Shown here one piece after another: positions 10,716-24,190 of a DNA stretch of 64,000 bases. Both the position numbers and the translations under genes were made by a program. The notes below the pieces were generated by a model. That model worked only from the letters and a program-made list of their open reading frames with translations, was not told the origin of the DNA and did not search any database. The stretch spans positions 19,215,611-19,279,610 of the forward strand of contig JAQFVV010000001.1 in NCBI GenBank assembly GCA_028023455.1, written 5' to 3'. Source of the DNA: Epiperipatus broadwayi. Lineage: Eukaryota; Onychophora; Udeonychophora; Euonychophora; Peripatidae. Every line of letters starts with the position of its first letter. Position 1 is the first letter of the stretch.

Positions 10716-13700
10716 TAAATAATGCAGCTAGAGAACAGTTTGCATATTGATTAAATAGACTTGGAAATTATTTCATGACTTCATATTTATTTATTATCAA
10801 AATATTATTTATTATTATACATATGTGTAATGGTTTATTATAGAGTTTTATAAATAAGTAAAATATTTTTCTTTTTTAAAATAAATATCAGTCCTTTCAA
10901 AATTAATTTACATTAAAATATATAGTCTGATTTAAAATTGCTCCAGGCTGTTGTTGTTCTGGATAACCCATTTTAAAATGATCTAAAATACAGTACGAGG
11001 TCATTTTCCTAGTGTTAAAAGTTATGGAAGATGATAGATACTTATCAAAATATATTCATATATACACACACATTCATAAAGTTTATTATGATCCTTGAGT
11101 CCACATTATTTGCTGAAATCACTAAAACCAAATATCATGAATAAAAAAGGCTTCCTTACTGTAATTATAAAAGCGTTTAATTTGTCATGAAAAACTGACA
11201 GTCAATTTTTTCAGAGTTTGCACTTGTCAGCATATAAGTTTGTACAGTATTTAATTACTTTTAATTTAGCACAAAAATTTTAAATTTTTAAAATAATATT
11301 TTATAAAAAAGTCTCCTCATATCACCTTTCCTTTCATGCAATCTTTCACTGTTAAACTATTTCTCTTGATCTGCCCTTTTTTGAACTTGAATATCTTAAT
11401 CCCTATCTAGTCTAATTTATGCCATTTTATTCTCCATTTTTATCTATTCATACATGTGTGACTAATTTCCACATTCGTTTTTTTTTTTATAAATATACTT
11501 ACACACTTAAGGTCATACACTAATCCATATACTGCACACTTGTTTTAGAGATCTGACTGACATTCAACAATTAAAAATAATAAATAGTTAACTGCAATCC
11601 TGTAAGAGATAAAGAATCCAGCCACTGGATTATAAATATACAATGAAGCATTAACACTAGGAAGGCTATTTTAATTTAAACATTATAACCTACCTAAACC
11701 TCAACATGAAATAAACTCTTTACAAACCTTTGCTCTTTGCAAAGCTGATGAACATGAAAATTTGAAGATTAAGCCCTGCTATCTTTTAAGACTTAGAGAA
11801 TAGTGTTTATGGTACAGAGCAACTTTAACTGTCCTTGAAAAATGATTAGAAAATATAAAAATAAAATTTGAAAATGGGTTGTGTCATGTCTGAGATAGAA
11901 ATTTCCATGAAGTTGTATAAAAACATATATCTTCAAGCCAACAAAGAAATCCTCCATCCAACATCAATATTCAAAGTCCAGTTAAACAAACTCTAACAAA
12001 AATCTTGTTACTTGTGTTTTATTTTAATTATATGAACTTTTTTTATGTATACATTAACATCACTATTTAATAGTCTATAAATTAATTACATATCACTGAA
12101 TAATCAATCATCATATATAACTCGTCATACATTTATTATAGTTAATTTTCCATAAAATATATAAACTCCTATTTCTCAAATGTAAACTTTATTTAAGCTC
12201 CATATTGTGTAGTCACTTTGAAGTACTAGTCACCAAAAATCAATCATCATTAGGCTCACAATTGTGTTGCTATTTGTAATGGAACTGATTTAGATAAAAA
12301 GTTTTTTTGGGTTGTAATTTATACAAATACATTCCAATTTTAGATAAAATAAGAAAATTCTTGCTTAATTATAGCATATAGAAAATAAAATTTAAATCTT
12401 ATCAAATTATAAACTTTTAGCTCAAATTATTTGATTACTTTTTTAAGTATATTATTTGTTAAACCTAATATCTATTAAATGGTTTATAGAAATCATCATT
12501 ATCTATAGTCATCAACAAATATAAAATAGTCAATGAATCAGCATTAGTAGCCATATAAATAATTATAAGTTATAATATGAGTGATGAGCATAGCATCATC
12601 AGCATTAACCATCAAGTTAACAGTAATCCTTTGTGACAGAATTTAAAAGAAGTACACTATAAAATCAGGTGAATCATCATCTATCTACTGCCAAACTTAT
12701 GGCATATTACAAAAGCAAACATCAATATTTTATCTGCATGCATACACCATGAGTGCTAAAATAACTATAAAATAATTCTACTTCAAAAATGCTGGTCATT
12801 ATATTAATGCTGATCTTCATAAATGTTCTTGATCATCTGATACTTTGAGTATACATGTCATCAATAAACTAAATGATTATTCTAAAATTCAAAAATAAGA
12901 TGAAATATGTTGATTTTAAATGTTATATTCACAGAGTAACCAGAAGAATAAAAATATAAATAAAAAAATTAAGAAATTATTATTACCTTTTTTAAAGTAA
13001 TTATTTAATAAAATTAAGAAATAATAAAAGAATAACATTTTTTTAGAAAATGATAATTTGACAAACCAAATGTTTACATATTGATCAACCCTATATATTA
13101 TTTCATATGACACATGTAATTATTATTCCTTTCTTATGCCCTTACAATATTCAAACTCCAAAATATTTTACAATAAATAAAAAAGCATTAACTTAAATCT
13201 TTCTCCCTTTCTTCTTTTGAAAATGAGGATGTCCCACATAAATGGAAAAATGTCATCTTTTCAATAAAACAAAACAAAAATTCACTATTTTCAACTACTA
13301 CTTTCATTACAAAGTAATATTTGTAAATGAAGATGTGTACATATCAACAATATTTTTATTACCATGGATTTTTTTTTTAAATCCTCTTTTTTTAGTGGGT
13401 TAGATGAATGTCTCTTTTAGCAAATCTTGCAAAAAAACAACAACTTTAGTCTAAGTTTTGATTCCAGGGTATTTTTTTTTATAGCTATCTCAATGGTTGT
13501 TTTTATCCAGTTGTCTTTTTTTCTTTTCTTTTTGTAGCTCCAAGTTTCAGTTTAACAATTATTTTCATTAAAAGTATATATATTTTTGCTACCAATTTCC
13601 ATTTCAATCATTAATTCATTCCAGGTTAACACAGATTTCCAATTTAATAATTATCTTTTTAAAAATTAGTTTTTTCTTCGTCTTACTATAATTCTAGATT

Positions 13701-16479
13701 TTCGTTTAATAGTTATTTTCATTTTAGTTTTTTCGTGTATTTATTTTTCTTTTTATAGCTCCAGATTTCAGTTTAATAATTATTTTCTTGTCAGGTTAAC
13801 ATCAGTTGAAATGTCCATGGTTTTGAATAAATCAGTATTAAAACTTGTTGAAAGTTTCTCATGTATTTTTTCCTCCAACATTCCTTTTACAGAAAATGGT
13901 TCCACAATTAGGCCAATAATGTTCAAAATTTAGCAAGAGCTTAGTACATGATTTTTATAAACTCCAATCTATTATATATAGTAGCAAAAAAAATTTTAAT
14001 TTAAAGGACATCACCTTAACTTCAAAAAGATGGGCTTCTAATAGCTCACTTACTAATGAACTTCCACTGAATTCTGCTGCCTTCATTATGTTTTCCTTAT
14101 TAAAAAACAATCCTGATATTAATGCATTACGCCTTGAACAATAGATTTACTTTCTACAAGAAAGATTATCTTTTTTAAAAAAAAAATATTTATACTTACT
14201 TTGGAAAACAACTTTTCTAAAGAGTTAAATCTAAAGTCCTTGTTGTTGTTGTTTTCAATTACTTAAAAAACAAAACATTCTCTTAATATATTAATTTGGA
14301 AAATATACTTCATTTCTTAAGTGATAAAGACTCTAATCCCCTTTAATTAATTGTTAAATAACTTTTAAAATTTTTTAAATGATATTAAGATTTTAATCCT
14401 TTCTTTTTTAAAAAAAAAATAAAAAAAAACTACATAAGAAAAAACAAACTATTGTTTCTTTTTTTTTCTTTCACTATTATGCCCAATAAAAAAGTAAACA
14501 ATTATTTTATTATTACAATGTTTTGATTTTAAATTTGTGACATGATCATTTTATGTATGTAAACCTTTTAATAACTTTAATGTATTTAAATTCTTATTTA
14601 ACACTTAGGCTATTCTGCAAGTAATGAGAAAAAATAATTCTTATCAATATATAAAAATAGAGAGTTTGAAATGCTTTTGATCAAATCAAACAGCATTCAA
14701 AATTTTTGATAAAAGAATTGAAAGGTAAAATTGGAAAATGATCAAAGTCAAAAATTATATGGATAAATTTGAATGTGAAGACAGAAATTATGAAAGACAT
14801 AGCTTTTATATTTGTAAAGGAAAAAAAAAATTAATGTATTTTTTTTTAAAAAAATCAAAAATATGGAAGTGGAAAAATATATGTTTAATTTATACTGTGA
14901 CTTTTTTTTTGGTTTGCACTTGCTATAAGGTGTATCAAATTATAATAAATTTGATTACATTTGATAGATATTTTTGTTTTGGAAGGAATTAAATTTAAAG
15001 AATCACACTTGAATTTTGCAGTTATTTTAAAAATTATATTTTAATCAAAACAAACATTTCATCATTCAACTGATGGATCATATTGATTTCAGAAAATGAA
15101 CAAAATCTTTTTTATTTGACATTTGTCTTTAAAATGTGAATGCATAAATATTAATATCTGACTAACCTATCAAATTATGCTTGAAAAGTTTAAAAATTTA
15201 AATATTTTTTTACAATATTGCAATAAATTCTAATAAACTATCTGTACTGATGTGTGAGCAAACAGCTTGTAATCACCATCCTGTAATTTGCATTGTTAAC
15301 TTTACGCAGAAAAATACAATATTTTATTTAAAAAAATAAAACACTTGTATATAAAATAAATATGTAATAATATATGCTCTTGATTTTTAATAATTATTAC
15401 ACAATTATCATGCAAAATAATCACAAACCTTAATAATTTTTTTAGAAAGGCAAGTTTTCATTCATTTAAAATATTTTCTTGAAGCAATATTACAAAGTTT
15501 GAGACTTCAAAGAAAAAATACAATGTCATCATAGTGGGATAAAAGACTTTTATGTACCACATTTCAATTATTCTGACATCCTTAGAATTTTTTTGAAATT
15601 AAAATATTATAATAAAATATATGTGGATTTGTAATGGTTGAAAAAAAATATTGATATCTCCCAACTCAGTAGATGGCCATACTTGCAAATTAATTTTTTT
15701 GATTTTTCATACAAGTGATTTTTGACTATTGTTTGGCTAAGGTGAATAGTTAAAAAATTTAATGCAGAACTGATAATCACACATTCAGAATTAAGACAAG
15801 CTACTACAGAAGACAGTATAAATCCTTGATGTCATTAGCATTCAAATATATTCTTCTGGGTTTAAGATGAAATTTACATTTCATTTTAGAATATAGATTT
15901 GTCAGATTACTTAGTATTTCAGAAGACCAATAAGAGCAAAAATATAAAAAAGCACCAATTCACAAATAAATTTTAAATTAGGATAATGCAATTTGTGAAT
16001 AAAAGAAAAAGATTATTTTTAAATGATTCATTTAGAGATAGTGAATATTTGGTATTATGTAGAATAATATAGAAAAGTTAATGATGCCATAAGAAAAGTG
16101 AAATTGCAAACTAAGCTCAGAAATATTAAACAATATTTTGATATTGGGGGGAGGGGGAATAATTATTTCAGTATCAAAAAACAAAACAAAAAAGATGTGC
16201 TACTCAAAAGAAATGTAATCATAAAGGGTGTAGAACTTATACAATAAATAATGTAAAACCAAAGAAGGTTCTATAAATATGACAATTTTTGAAATGCTAA
16301 ATTTAAAATGAGGATGTGAGACATGCAATTATATCATTTAAAATAGAAAAGCTTCAAGAAATAATAATTTTTTTAATAAATATTTCAAAAGAAATAATAA
16401 AAAAAATAGAGAAATTGTTGCAACTTAGATACTTAATGTCTGATTGTTTAAGATATACTAGATACCTAAATACAATAAT
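10716..16479. other. Long AT-rich region without recognised gene
   Basis: Nothing coding could be supported. The + strand between about 13200 and 14500 is T-rich and holds a decayed tandem array (13527-13800). Open frames in this stretch, including one of 84 codons at 14738-14992, are Lys/Ile/Tyr/Phe-rich as expected from composition alone. Confidence 0.5.
13527..13800. repeat. Decayed tandem repeat, T-rich unit
   Basis: The phrase (A/C)AGTTT(C)AGTTTAA(T/C)AATTATTTTC recurs in degraded form near 13534, 13637, 13699 and 13760, with (T)nATAGCTCCA before the first and last. Spacing is about 60 bp, with one larger interval near 100 bp. Confidence 0.45.
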
Positions 16480-16650
16480 GATGATATTTTAAAAAGCTGA
16501 AAAAAATGGTATTAGAAATTATAGTTTTATATAAGATCTTGATTAAAATTATTATTTATTGCCTAAAAAGAATAGTGAACTCAAGTCAATAAAAAATCAA
16601 GCTGGGTTTAAAAGTAAGTATAGTTAGTACATTACATCCAAATATTAATT
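16480..16650 (+). pseudogene. Possible RTE-like LINE fragment
   Basis: The frame around 16570-16650 reads SIKNQAGFKSKYS and, after a gap, LKEAIKES. This resembles the QAGFR-x-x-YST-x-DH block and following helix of RTE-type reverse transcriptases; a better preserved equivalent is at about 40165-40230. The surrounding 16.0-16.5 kb is compatible with more of the same but too decayed to call. Confidence 0.3.
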
Positions 16651-17896
16651 AAAAGAAGCTATAAAAGAGAGCAGTACATTATAGATTGACCCTATGAAAT
16701 GGATTTGTGAATTATAAAAATCATTTGATAAGCATTTCTGGAGTGATTAAAATTTTGAAGCATCAAGATTAAATCTAAAATATAATCAAATTTTGCAAAA
16801 TATATATCAATCTCATAAGTTCTATTTGTTATTACAAGTAAAAAAAAATTGAATTTTTTTTCAGTTAAAACACAAACAGAATTTGTCATAGTTAGAAATG
16901 GAAAAGAAATAATGAAAAAAAAGGAGTTATAATCAAATATGACCAAAATAAATATTACTATGACAAAATCAGCAACTGATATCAAAATTAATAATAAAGT
17001 CACAGAAATAAATGATTGGCAGTTTTTGATCAGTCATCTATTGGTCAAGAGATTCATTACTAATTAATAATGGGAAGACATGCAATTAAAACCTAAAACA
17101 AAAAGCAGTATGATAGGTTTTTTATATTCTTTAATGTAAACAGTAATTAACTGTAAATGCATTTTTAATATGCTTAAACATTTTCAATATATATGACTAT
17201 AGTATAACTTAATTCTTAATTTATAAATATTAAAACCTCAGAAAAAGTAGAATACATTTATAATAAATTAAGAGGATGCATATTAATATGTATTTACACA
17301 CTGGATTGAACTGAAATATTTATATGAAAAAGGCTTTCTCAATAACTCTCTATTTATTTCTCAGAAAATAAAAATTTTTCATTCTTCCTGTGATAAACAT
17401 TGATAACGAATTGCAATGATAGAATTTCAAATTGGTGTTAAAATTTAATATTATTGTATTTGATTTTTTAGCAGTAATAATTTTCTTACATGTTTTATGA
17501 TTAAAATTTTATGAATGATAATAAAAACTATTCGAAGTGCTTTGTTTTAAATTTATTTATATAATCAATGCTTACTTGTAAATAATGCTTGATCTTATTA
17601 TTTTCAATGGATTCTTTATATAGAATCAATGCATTCTGATACAATATTTTACATTATTGATTATAAGAACATATCCTCCAATTATAAATTGAGTGCTTTT
17701 ACATATTTCACTAAATACTTATCAGATCATGTGAATATCACATTAGTTTAGATATCAGAAATAATCATAGTATGATATTTTTTGTTACGATTTCCAGACT
17801 GCTGATTTATTCTTAAGGCAGCACTTTTCAGTTTCTGTAGACTTAGAAAAATTGCTATGATCATTGTAAATGAACTTTTAAATTTGTAAACATTAG

Positions 17897-17929
<33 letters not shown>

Positions 17930-18174
17930 GTTACTAATGTTATATATATATATATATATATATATTATAACACACACAAAATATAACTGACTATTCAAGA
18001 CTAAGAATGAAAGGTAGAGAAAATGCTATGAAACAAAAAAGGAGGTGAGGCTTCTTCTATATAGGCAAATAAAACATATACACATGCATTTTATAAATTT
18101 TTATATTATATTTTCTTTTATTTTTCATGCAGTTTATTGAAATCGTAATGACTGAAAACAAAAACATGAAACAC
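16651..18174. other. AT-rich sequence with one AT palindrome
   Basis: No gene was recognised. The palindrome at 17889-17941 and the adjoining (AT)n at 17941-17965 are the only structured items. Confidence 0.5.
17889..17941. repeat. Palindrome with (AT)n core
   Basis: AACATTAGTAA at 17889-17899 is matched by its exact reverse complement at 17931-17941, with an AT dinucleotide run between. A second (AT)n follows directly. Such structures can extrude as cruciforms. Confidence 0.85.
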
Positions 18175-18757
18175 AGACTTTGTGATTTCAAGTATTAAAT
18201 GAAGAATTGGAGTCAAAGTACATAGATATAACTAATTTTTGTAATGGCCTTAGAAAATTTTTTAAATATATGGAAACATAAAATTAAATTGAACAATTAA
18301 ATGTTCTTTTGATAAAAACACATTTAATTTGAAAGCAAAGATTTTTAATGTATTTCATGCTTATTTATAAATCTGAGATGGACATTTATTTAAGAGAAGA
18401 TTAATGTAGAGACTGAACATCACACAATAAAGAAAGAAGAGATTAATTTGAGATTAAGAAGGATGAATCAGAAGTGAAATACATGAGTTAGAGAACAATC
18501 AGAAATAATTGTCATCATTAAAAGTTTAAGAAGTGTGCTTGGAAAGTCATTAAATAAGATGATAATAAATAAATACTAGATTAAAGAAGTTCTAAAAGAC
18601 CCATAAGAAGATAGCTCTAGGATGAGTGGATAAAATAAAGAATTTTATTGATATAAAAAAACAACTATAAATCAAGACACTATAATAACTCTTCATCATC
18701 CTTGAAAATTGTGCTAATGAAAAATGAGTATATGTCAAAATAAAACATTCCAGTTAT
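18175..18757 (+). repeat. 583-bp direct repeat, copy 1
   Basis: This is nearly identical to 23604-24190, in the same orientation. It starts at AGACTTTGTGATTTC and ends at AGTTAT. Differences are a few substitutions and small indels. No open frame, terminal repeats, poly-A tail or flanking duplication was recognised, so it is either a copy of an unknown non-coding element or a short segmental duplication. Confidence 0.9.
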
Positions 18758-19039
18758 GAAGAGTTTAACAACATAGTCATTCATGCTAATATGTGTGCAC
18801 TTAATGGATGCACATGCTAAGTACAATGATATTATTATCAAATATAATTTAACTTAGTTGCTTTCCAATTATATTGTATTTTGACTATAGGTTGTTTCTA
18901 AACTAAGATCTATAGCATGCAATTTCAACAGTACTTGGCATGTATTTTAATTGTAATTAGTAACTTTGTCAACATACTTATTTATTACTTATAAAAGATG
19001 CTTATCTTAATTACCAATTTAATATTAGCATTTTATTTT

Positions 19040-19900
19040 GTTTTGCTAATTATCTACTTAATTTATGTTTAACTAAGTCTTTTTTGCAGTTTCTGTATAA
19101 ACGTAAACATTGATTGAAAAAATAATTTTTCATAATAATTGTTTTAATAATTGTCTTTTTTAATTAAATTCATAATCTGCAAAACCATCTTATACACATT
19201 TTTGGATTTTAAGTACTTTTTTATGAGGTGTTCACAGTGAATTATGCAGTAAAGAGGTATAAAATGTGGAATTTTAGAATTAGAATTCAAAAGACCGATA
19301 ACACCAAGGTTTTTCTCTTATCATTGCAGAGACTCTCTCAGTCACAACACTTATAAATGTATCATGAGACAGTTAAACATATTCATTACTTCATCAAGCA
19401 CATTTTTATACTGCAAGTTGTTACAGTAAGAACTATTAGATCTAACATTTCTTCCGTCACATTTATGTCTACATATACACAGTGTGCAAAAATTGCCAAT
19501 TGTGGAATATCCTAAATGTCTGTAGACTTACTGAGAGCCAAACTGAATACTGTACAGTTTTTTAAATCACATATCAAACTATTTTCAATATTTTTTCTAA
19601 TTTCATTAATATGATGCTCAGTTGTATTGCATGATTTAGAACTTGTGTGATCAATTTATGCAATTTTGTATTACCTAAATCCAAAACTTTAACCATTTCT
19701 TCTAAGCTATCAAAACCTATCTTCATTGGCTCTGTCATTTTTGAAATTAAAATAAGAGTCCTTATTTCTTATGAAGACCTGATGCAATGACTTAAGTTTT
19801 TCATTCACAATTTTGAATTGTGTGGACATTGAATTGAAACGTGGATATGACTTATTTTGTAATATCATTGTAAATTGCTACTTTTGTAGTTTGCAATTGT
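19040..19900 (-). pseudogene. hAT-type transposase relic (GTF2IRD2/ZBED-like)
   Basis: Minus-strand readings fall in hAT transposase order. PRFNSMSTQFKIVNEKLKSL (about 19790-19860) comes first. Then come DLKNCTVFSLAL(S)KSTDI (19525-19575; the usual DES-x-D here reads KST), PQLAIFAHCVYVDINVTEEM and LDLIVL. VTERVSAMI at about 19320 is in the position of the TDGA(P/S)AM box, and GVIGLLNSNSKIPHFIPLYC is followed by IIHCEHLIKKYLK at 19190-19290. CIIHxExL is characteristic of the hAT group that gave rise to GTF2IRD2, FAM200 and ZBED genes. Many stops and frameshifts are present, and both catalytic Asp boxes are altered. The C-terminal dimerisation region was not found. Confidence 0.7.
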
Positions 19901-20109
19901 AACTTTATAAATATGACACAACAACATTTAATTATTGTTAATAAAAGGAAAATTTCTTATCCATTCTTTCTGAAAGCTTTTTTTCTTCTTTGTATTTCAT
20001 GTTTTGATATTTCATATTAACAAAAAATTTAAGTAAATTTATTTCATATACAAAATTAACACAGCGTATGACACACTTGAATGAGAAGCTATAAAGATAC
20101 ACAGAAATT

Positions 20110-20165
20110 ATTACACGCTAAGCACTTTTGAGGCATTTTGCCTCATATTCATAGCGGTACTGTGA
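20110..20165 (-). repeat. Penelope-tail-like hairpin fragment
   Basis: On the minus strand, CGCTATGAATATGAGGC, a short loop, GCCTC, then AAAAGTGCTTAGCG resembles the Penelope-like tail at 2055-2105 (AGCTATGATTATGAAGGC ... CCTTTGAAAGCGCTCAGC). It is probably the tail of another, otherwise unrecognised, Penelope-like copy. Confidence 0.4.
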
Positions 20166-20265
20166 GCTGCAGAATGAGGAAATAGGGCAATATTTTGTAA
20201 ATTTATTTCCAAAGTTGGAAATTCAAACAAAATACATAAATAAATAATTAATTAAAATAAAAATA

Positions 20266-20386
20266 TCTAAATATTAATTTCTGTTTCAAAAGATTCATAA
20301 ATGACATAACAAATTGTCAAAGAAATGTCCAAATATTAATTCTTCTTTGAAAGGTTCATAAAATGGCATAGCAAATTGTCAAAAAA
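20266..20386. repeat. 60-bp tandem duplication
   Basis: Two copies with about 80% identity by eye, each containing AAATATTAATT, then TTCATAAA and GCATA/ACATA, then ACAAATTGTCAAA or GCAAATTGTCAAA. Confidence 0.75.
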
Positions 20387-20924
20387 ACATGGCTTCTTAA
20401 AATAAAATAGCAATAAAAACAATTTAAAATAATTACAAGCAATTTTGGTCTATATTCATTTTTGTTTGATATATTCATGGTAATTCTTAAACATCTGTTT
20501 TATTATTATTTACTACCAAAAATAGAAACAACGTAACCAAAATGATGCAAATGCTTTCCAGTTTTATTTTCCAGAGTTTTCATATAATTGTTTTAAAAAA
20601 ATATGAAAGTCCAAGTACACTAATTATAAACAATTAGAATAATTTTCTTAACCTGTACACATGTCTTTAGAAAACTTGTCTTAACAACTGTGGAAAAATT
20701 TCATATCATAAACAAGTTTAAATTGCTTAATAAAACAGTCTATCTTACAAGATTTTTTTGAAAAATGATGACATAGAACATTTAGCTAATAGAAAAACTA
20801 TCACTGAAATATACAATCACAAAATTGCACAAATTATAAATACACATGTGATCACTCCAACATGCTTGTAGGATTTTTATAAGATTTGGTAGATGTTAAT
20901 GCAGTTTGCAAATATATTTGAAAA

Positions 20925-22345
20925 CAAGCAAAACTCTCCATACAGTAGTGCCACTCAGTGCAAGCCAGAGCAATCAATGGACTCCAGAAGGTTTGTGCAT
21001 AAAATCCTTATCTAGTGCCTACTCATTCAATATGCCCAGACTAATTTCTGGCTTGTGGCCTTCATCAGTGAGGAGCATGAGATCACTAGTGAGAGCCTAG
21101 GAACCAGTGAGTAGCCTTGGATCTGAGAGCACTAGGTGCATTGCTCTCAGATCCAAGGCTCCTCATTGATGAAGGCCACAAGCCAGAAACTAGGGTCTTT
21201 GATGCTTTAATAACCATAGTCACCATCGTCCTATTTGAAAGATTGGTATTAAACCAGTAAACATTACATGATCATCATTCCCCATGTTTATACAGCTGTT
21301 ATAAAAGAGACAAAACTTTCCATACAGTAGCCTCCTCCCCCAGTGCAAGCCAGAGTAATCAAGGGATGTAAGAAATGTGCATGCATAAAATCTTTATCTA
21401 GTATCTACTTATCCAATATCCTCAGATTACTTTACAGCTTGTGACTTTCATTTGTGAGGAACCTTGGATCTGAGAGCTCTGCACCTAGATCTTATGATTT
21501 AATGCAACCTTCCAGAAGATATCTTTTATTTTTTTACTTAACTATAAAGCTATGAGTCCAAAATAAAAACCAATAATGATTTGGACAAGTTCATTCACTT
21601 GTTTTTATTTTGGACTCATAGATTTATAGCTAACTAAAAGGGTAAAAGGTGGCTGCTGGAGAATTGCATTGAATCCTAAGATCTATGTGCAGTGCTCTCA
21701 GATCCACAGCTCCTTGTTGATGAAATCCACAAGGTAAAAACTAGTCAGAAGAATTTGGATGTGTAGGCATTACATAAGGATTTTATGCACAAACCTTTTT
21801 GCATCCATTTGATTACTCTGACTTGCACTGGGTGGCACCACTATATAGAGGCTTTTACCTCTATTATAACAGCTTGTGTAAGCATAGGGAATCAGAAAAC
21901 GTGACGTTTAGTGGTTTAATATCAATCCTGAAAAATAGTATGATGGCGATTTATGATTGTTAAAGACATCAAAATGTATAGATGCTAAACTAAGTTTAGA
22001 TCTAAGTGAATAAGCTTGGATTTAAAACAATATTGAGTTTTCATTTTGGACTTACAGCTTTATAGTTAACTAAAAAGTAAAAGTTGGCTGCTGGATGGTT
22101 GCCTTGGATCCTAAGACCTAGATATAGTGCTCTCAAATCCAAGGCTTCTCCCCAATGAAAGTCACGAACTAGAAACTAGTCTGGAAATATTGGATAGGCA
22201 CTAGAGAGGGATTTTATGCACAAACCTTTTATCCACTGATTACTCTGGCTTGCAGTGAGTGGTATGACTGTATGGAAAGTTTTATCTCTGTTATAACAGT
22301 TTGTGTGAGCATAGGAAATGGTGATCATATGATGTTTTGTGGTTT
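20925..22345. mobile_element. Cluster of fold-back repeats (family FB)
   Basis: At least five arms of one repeat occur here in both orientations. One orientation carries AAAACTCTCCATACAGTAG, GCAAGCCAGAG(C/T)AATCAA, AAAATCC(C/T)TATCTAGTGCC and TCTGGCTTGTGGCC. The opposite orientation carries GGCCACAAGCCAGAAACTAG near 21175, a degraded match near 22155, and GATTACTCTGGCTTGC near 22240. AGATCTAGGTGCAGTGCTCTCAGATCCAAGG-type junction sequence recurs. It looks like two or three nested or tandem fold-back elements, older than the copy at 36.9 kb. No coding part was found and clear target duplications were not identified. Confidence 0.75.
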
Positions 22346-23603
22346 AAAAACCGATTAAATAGACTAGTTATTTACAGCATTAAATTACTAACATATAATT
22401 TAATGTATGTAACAAAATTCAAGGTTTATATATAATATTGTAGTTTAATTTATATGTGGAAAACTTAAGCATATATATAGACACGTTAAACTCTCGGCTC
22501 TGCTAAAAACGATGCATTGTTGATATAATTAAACAATTGGCGATTACAAACAAATATTTTGGAATTGTAAATGCTATTTTTCTAATTCTTTCTATAATTT
22601 TTACAAATATTTTACCATCTACAGAGCAGGACAAAATGAATAAAACAAAACCAATCTGGGTCAATAAACAAGACACAATGTAATCAACAAAATAAACAAA
22701 CAAATCATAATATAGGACTTACTATCAGTTTTTACATAAAGCTCTCTGCTTGTCATGTATAACATAAAGATGCATCATGAATGTGAATGATTTTTAAAGA
22801 AAAAAAAACTAAAAATAATTCAAATCAAAATTATTTATTGCTAGCTAAAAGATATGTTTTTAAGTAAAATAAATATATAAGAATCTTAATCAATATATAA
22901 CTGGATGAGTTTAACTCTAAAAATATGTTTTGGTTTTTGTATATTTTGGATTTTTTTTAATTAAGTAAATTATTTAAAAATAAAATGAACCTACAGAAGA
23001 TATTTAATATAGGGTATATGAGCACAGACTTTCAGATGACCCATCAATCTCCACTCTATCTAATAACACTGATACACTCAAGCACATATATGCTGAAAAG
23101 ATAAATAATCACCAATAATGCTAAACCAGCACTCATCAGTTGTTCCAGATTATCATCTCCCACACATATATACTATAAGTGCTCAGATATATATTAAGAT
23201 AGACAATCTTCATTCCATATTTTTGTTTAATCCCATAAAAAAGTAGAGATAATTTTGTTTTACTAAAATTATCATAATGTTGTTGTTGTTGTTGTTTGTA
23301 TATATATAAAAATCTGCTAAGAAATGCATTTACATTATAAAAGAAAAGTAATCGTAATTATTCATTTATAATTTAATTTGTCTCCTGATCAGTTCTGAGA
23401 AATAGATGTCTGCAAAAAAAAAAACATCTTTTTTTATAATTATTAAAAAATAAATTTCTTTTGAAAACTACATGAATTGTACATAAATTGCTGGAAATTA
23501 AGGATTCATGGGTGTTCCACTGCATCATTTGCCCACACAAGGGGCCTGGTCCTATTCACTCCTGTGATTTTGTCTGCAACAGTCTATCCCTGTGTATCTA
23601 ACT
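22346..23603. other. AT-rich sequence, no gene recognised
   Basis: It contains a (TTG)n run at about 23279-23297 and a less AT-rich, non-coding stretch at about 23500-23600 next to the second 0.58-kb repeat copy. Confidence 0.5.
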
Positions 23604-24190
23604 AGACTTTGTGATTTCAAGTATTAAATGAAGAATTGGAGTCAAAGTACATAGATATAACTAATTTTTGTAATGGCCCTAGAAAATTTTTTAAATATAT
23701 GGAAACATAACAAAATTAAATTGAACAATTAAATGTTCTTTTGATAAAAACACATTTAATTTGAAAGCAAATATTTTTAATGTATTTCATGCTTATTTAT
23801 AAATCTGAGATGGACATTTATTTAAGAGAAGATTAATGTAGAGACTGAACATCACACAATAAAGAAAGAAGAGATTAATTTGAGATTAAGAAGGATGAAT
23901 CAGAAGTGAAATACATGAGTTAGAGAACAATCAGAAATAATTGTCATCATTAAAAGCTTTAAGAAGTGTGCTTGGAAAGTCATTAAATAAGATGATAATA
24001 AATAAATACTAGATTAAAGAAGTTCTGAAAGACCCATAAAAAGATAGCTCTAGGATGAGTGGATAAAATAAAGAATTTTATTGATATAAAAACAACTATA
24101 AATCAAGACACTATAATAATTCATTCATCATCCTTGAAAATTGTGTTAATGAAAAATGAGTATATGTCAAAATAAAACATTTCTAGTTAT
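23604..24190 (+). repeat. 587-bp direct repeat, copy 2
   Basis: Second copy of the repeat at 18175-18757, about 5.4 kb downstream in the same orientation. The unrelated flanks begin immediately outside the matched segment. Confidence 0.9.

Noticed and set aside
14738-14992. 84-codon open frame with a hydrophobic C-terminal part.
   Set aside because: Composition is Lys/Tyr/Phe/Ile as expected of random AT-rich DNA, with no splice or polyadenylation context and no recognised motif.
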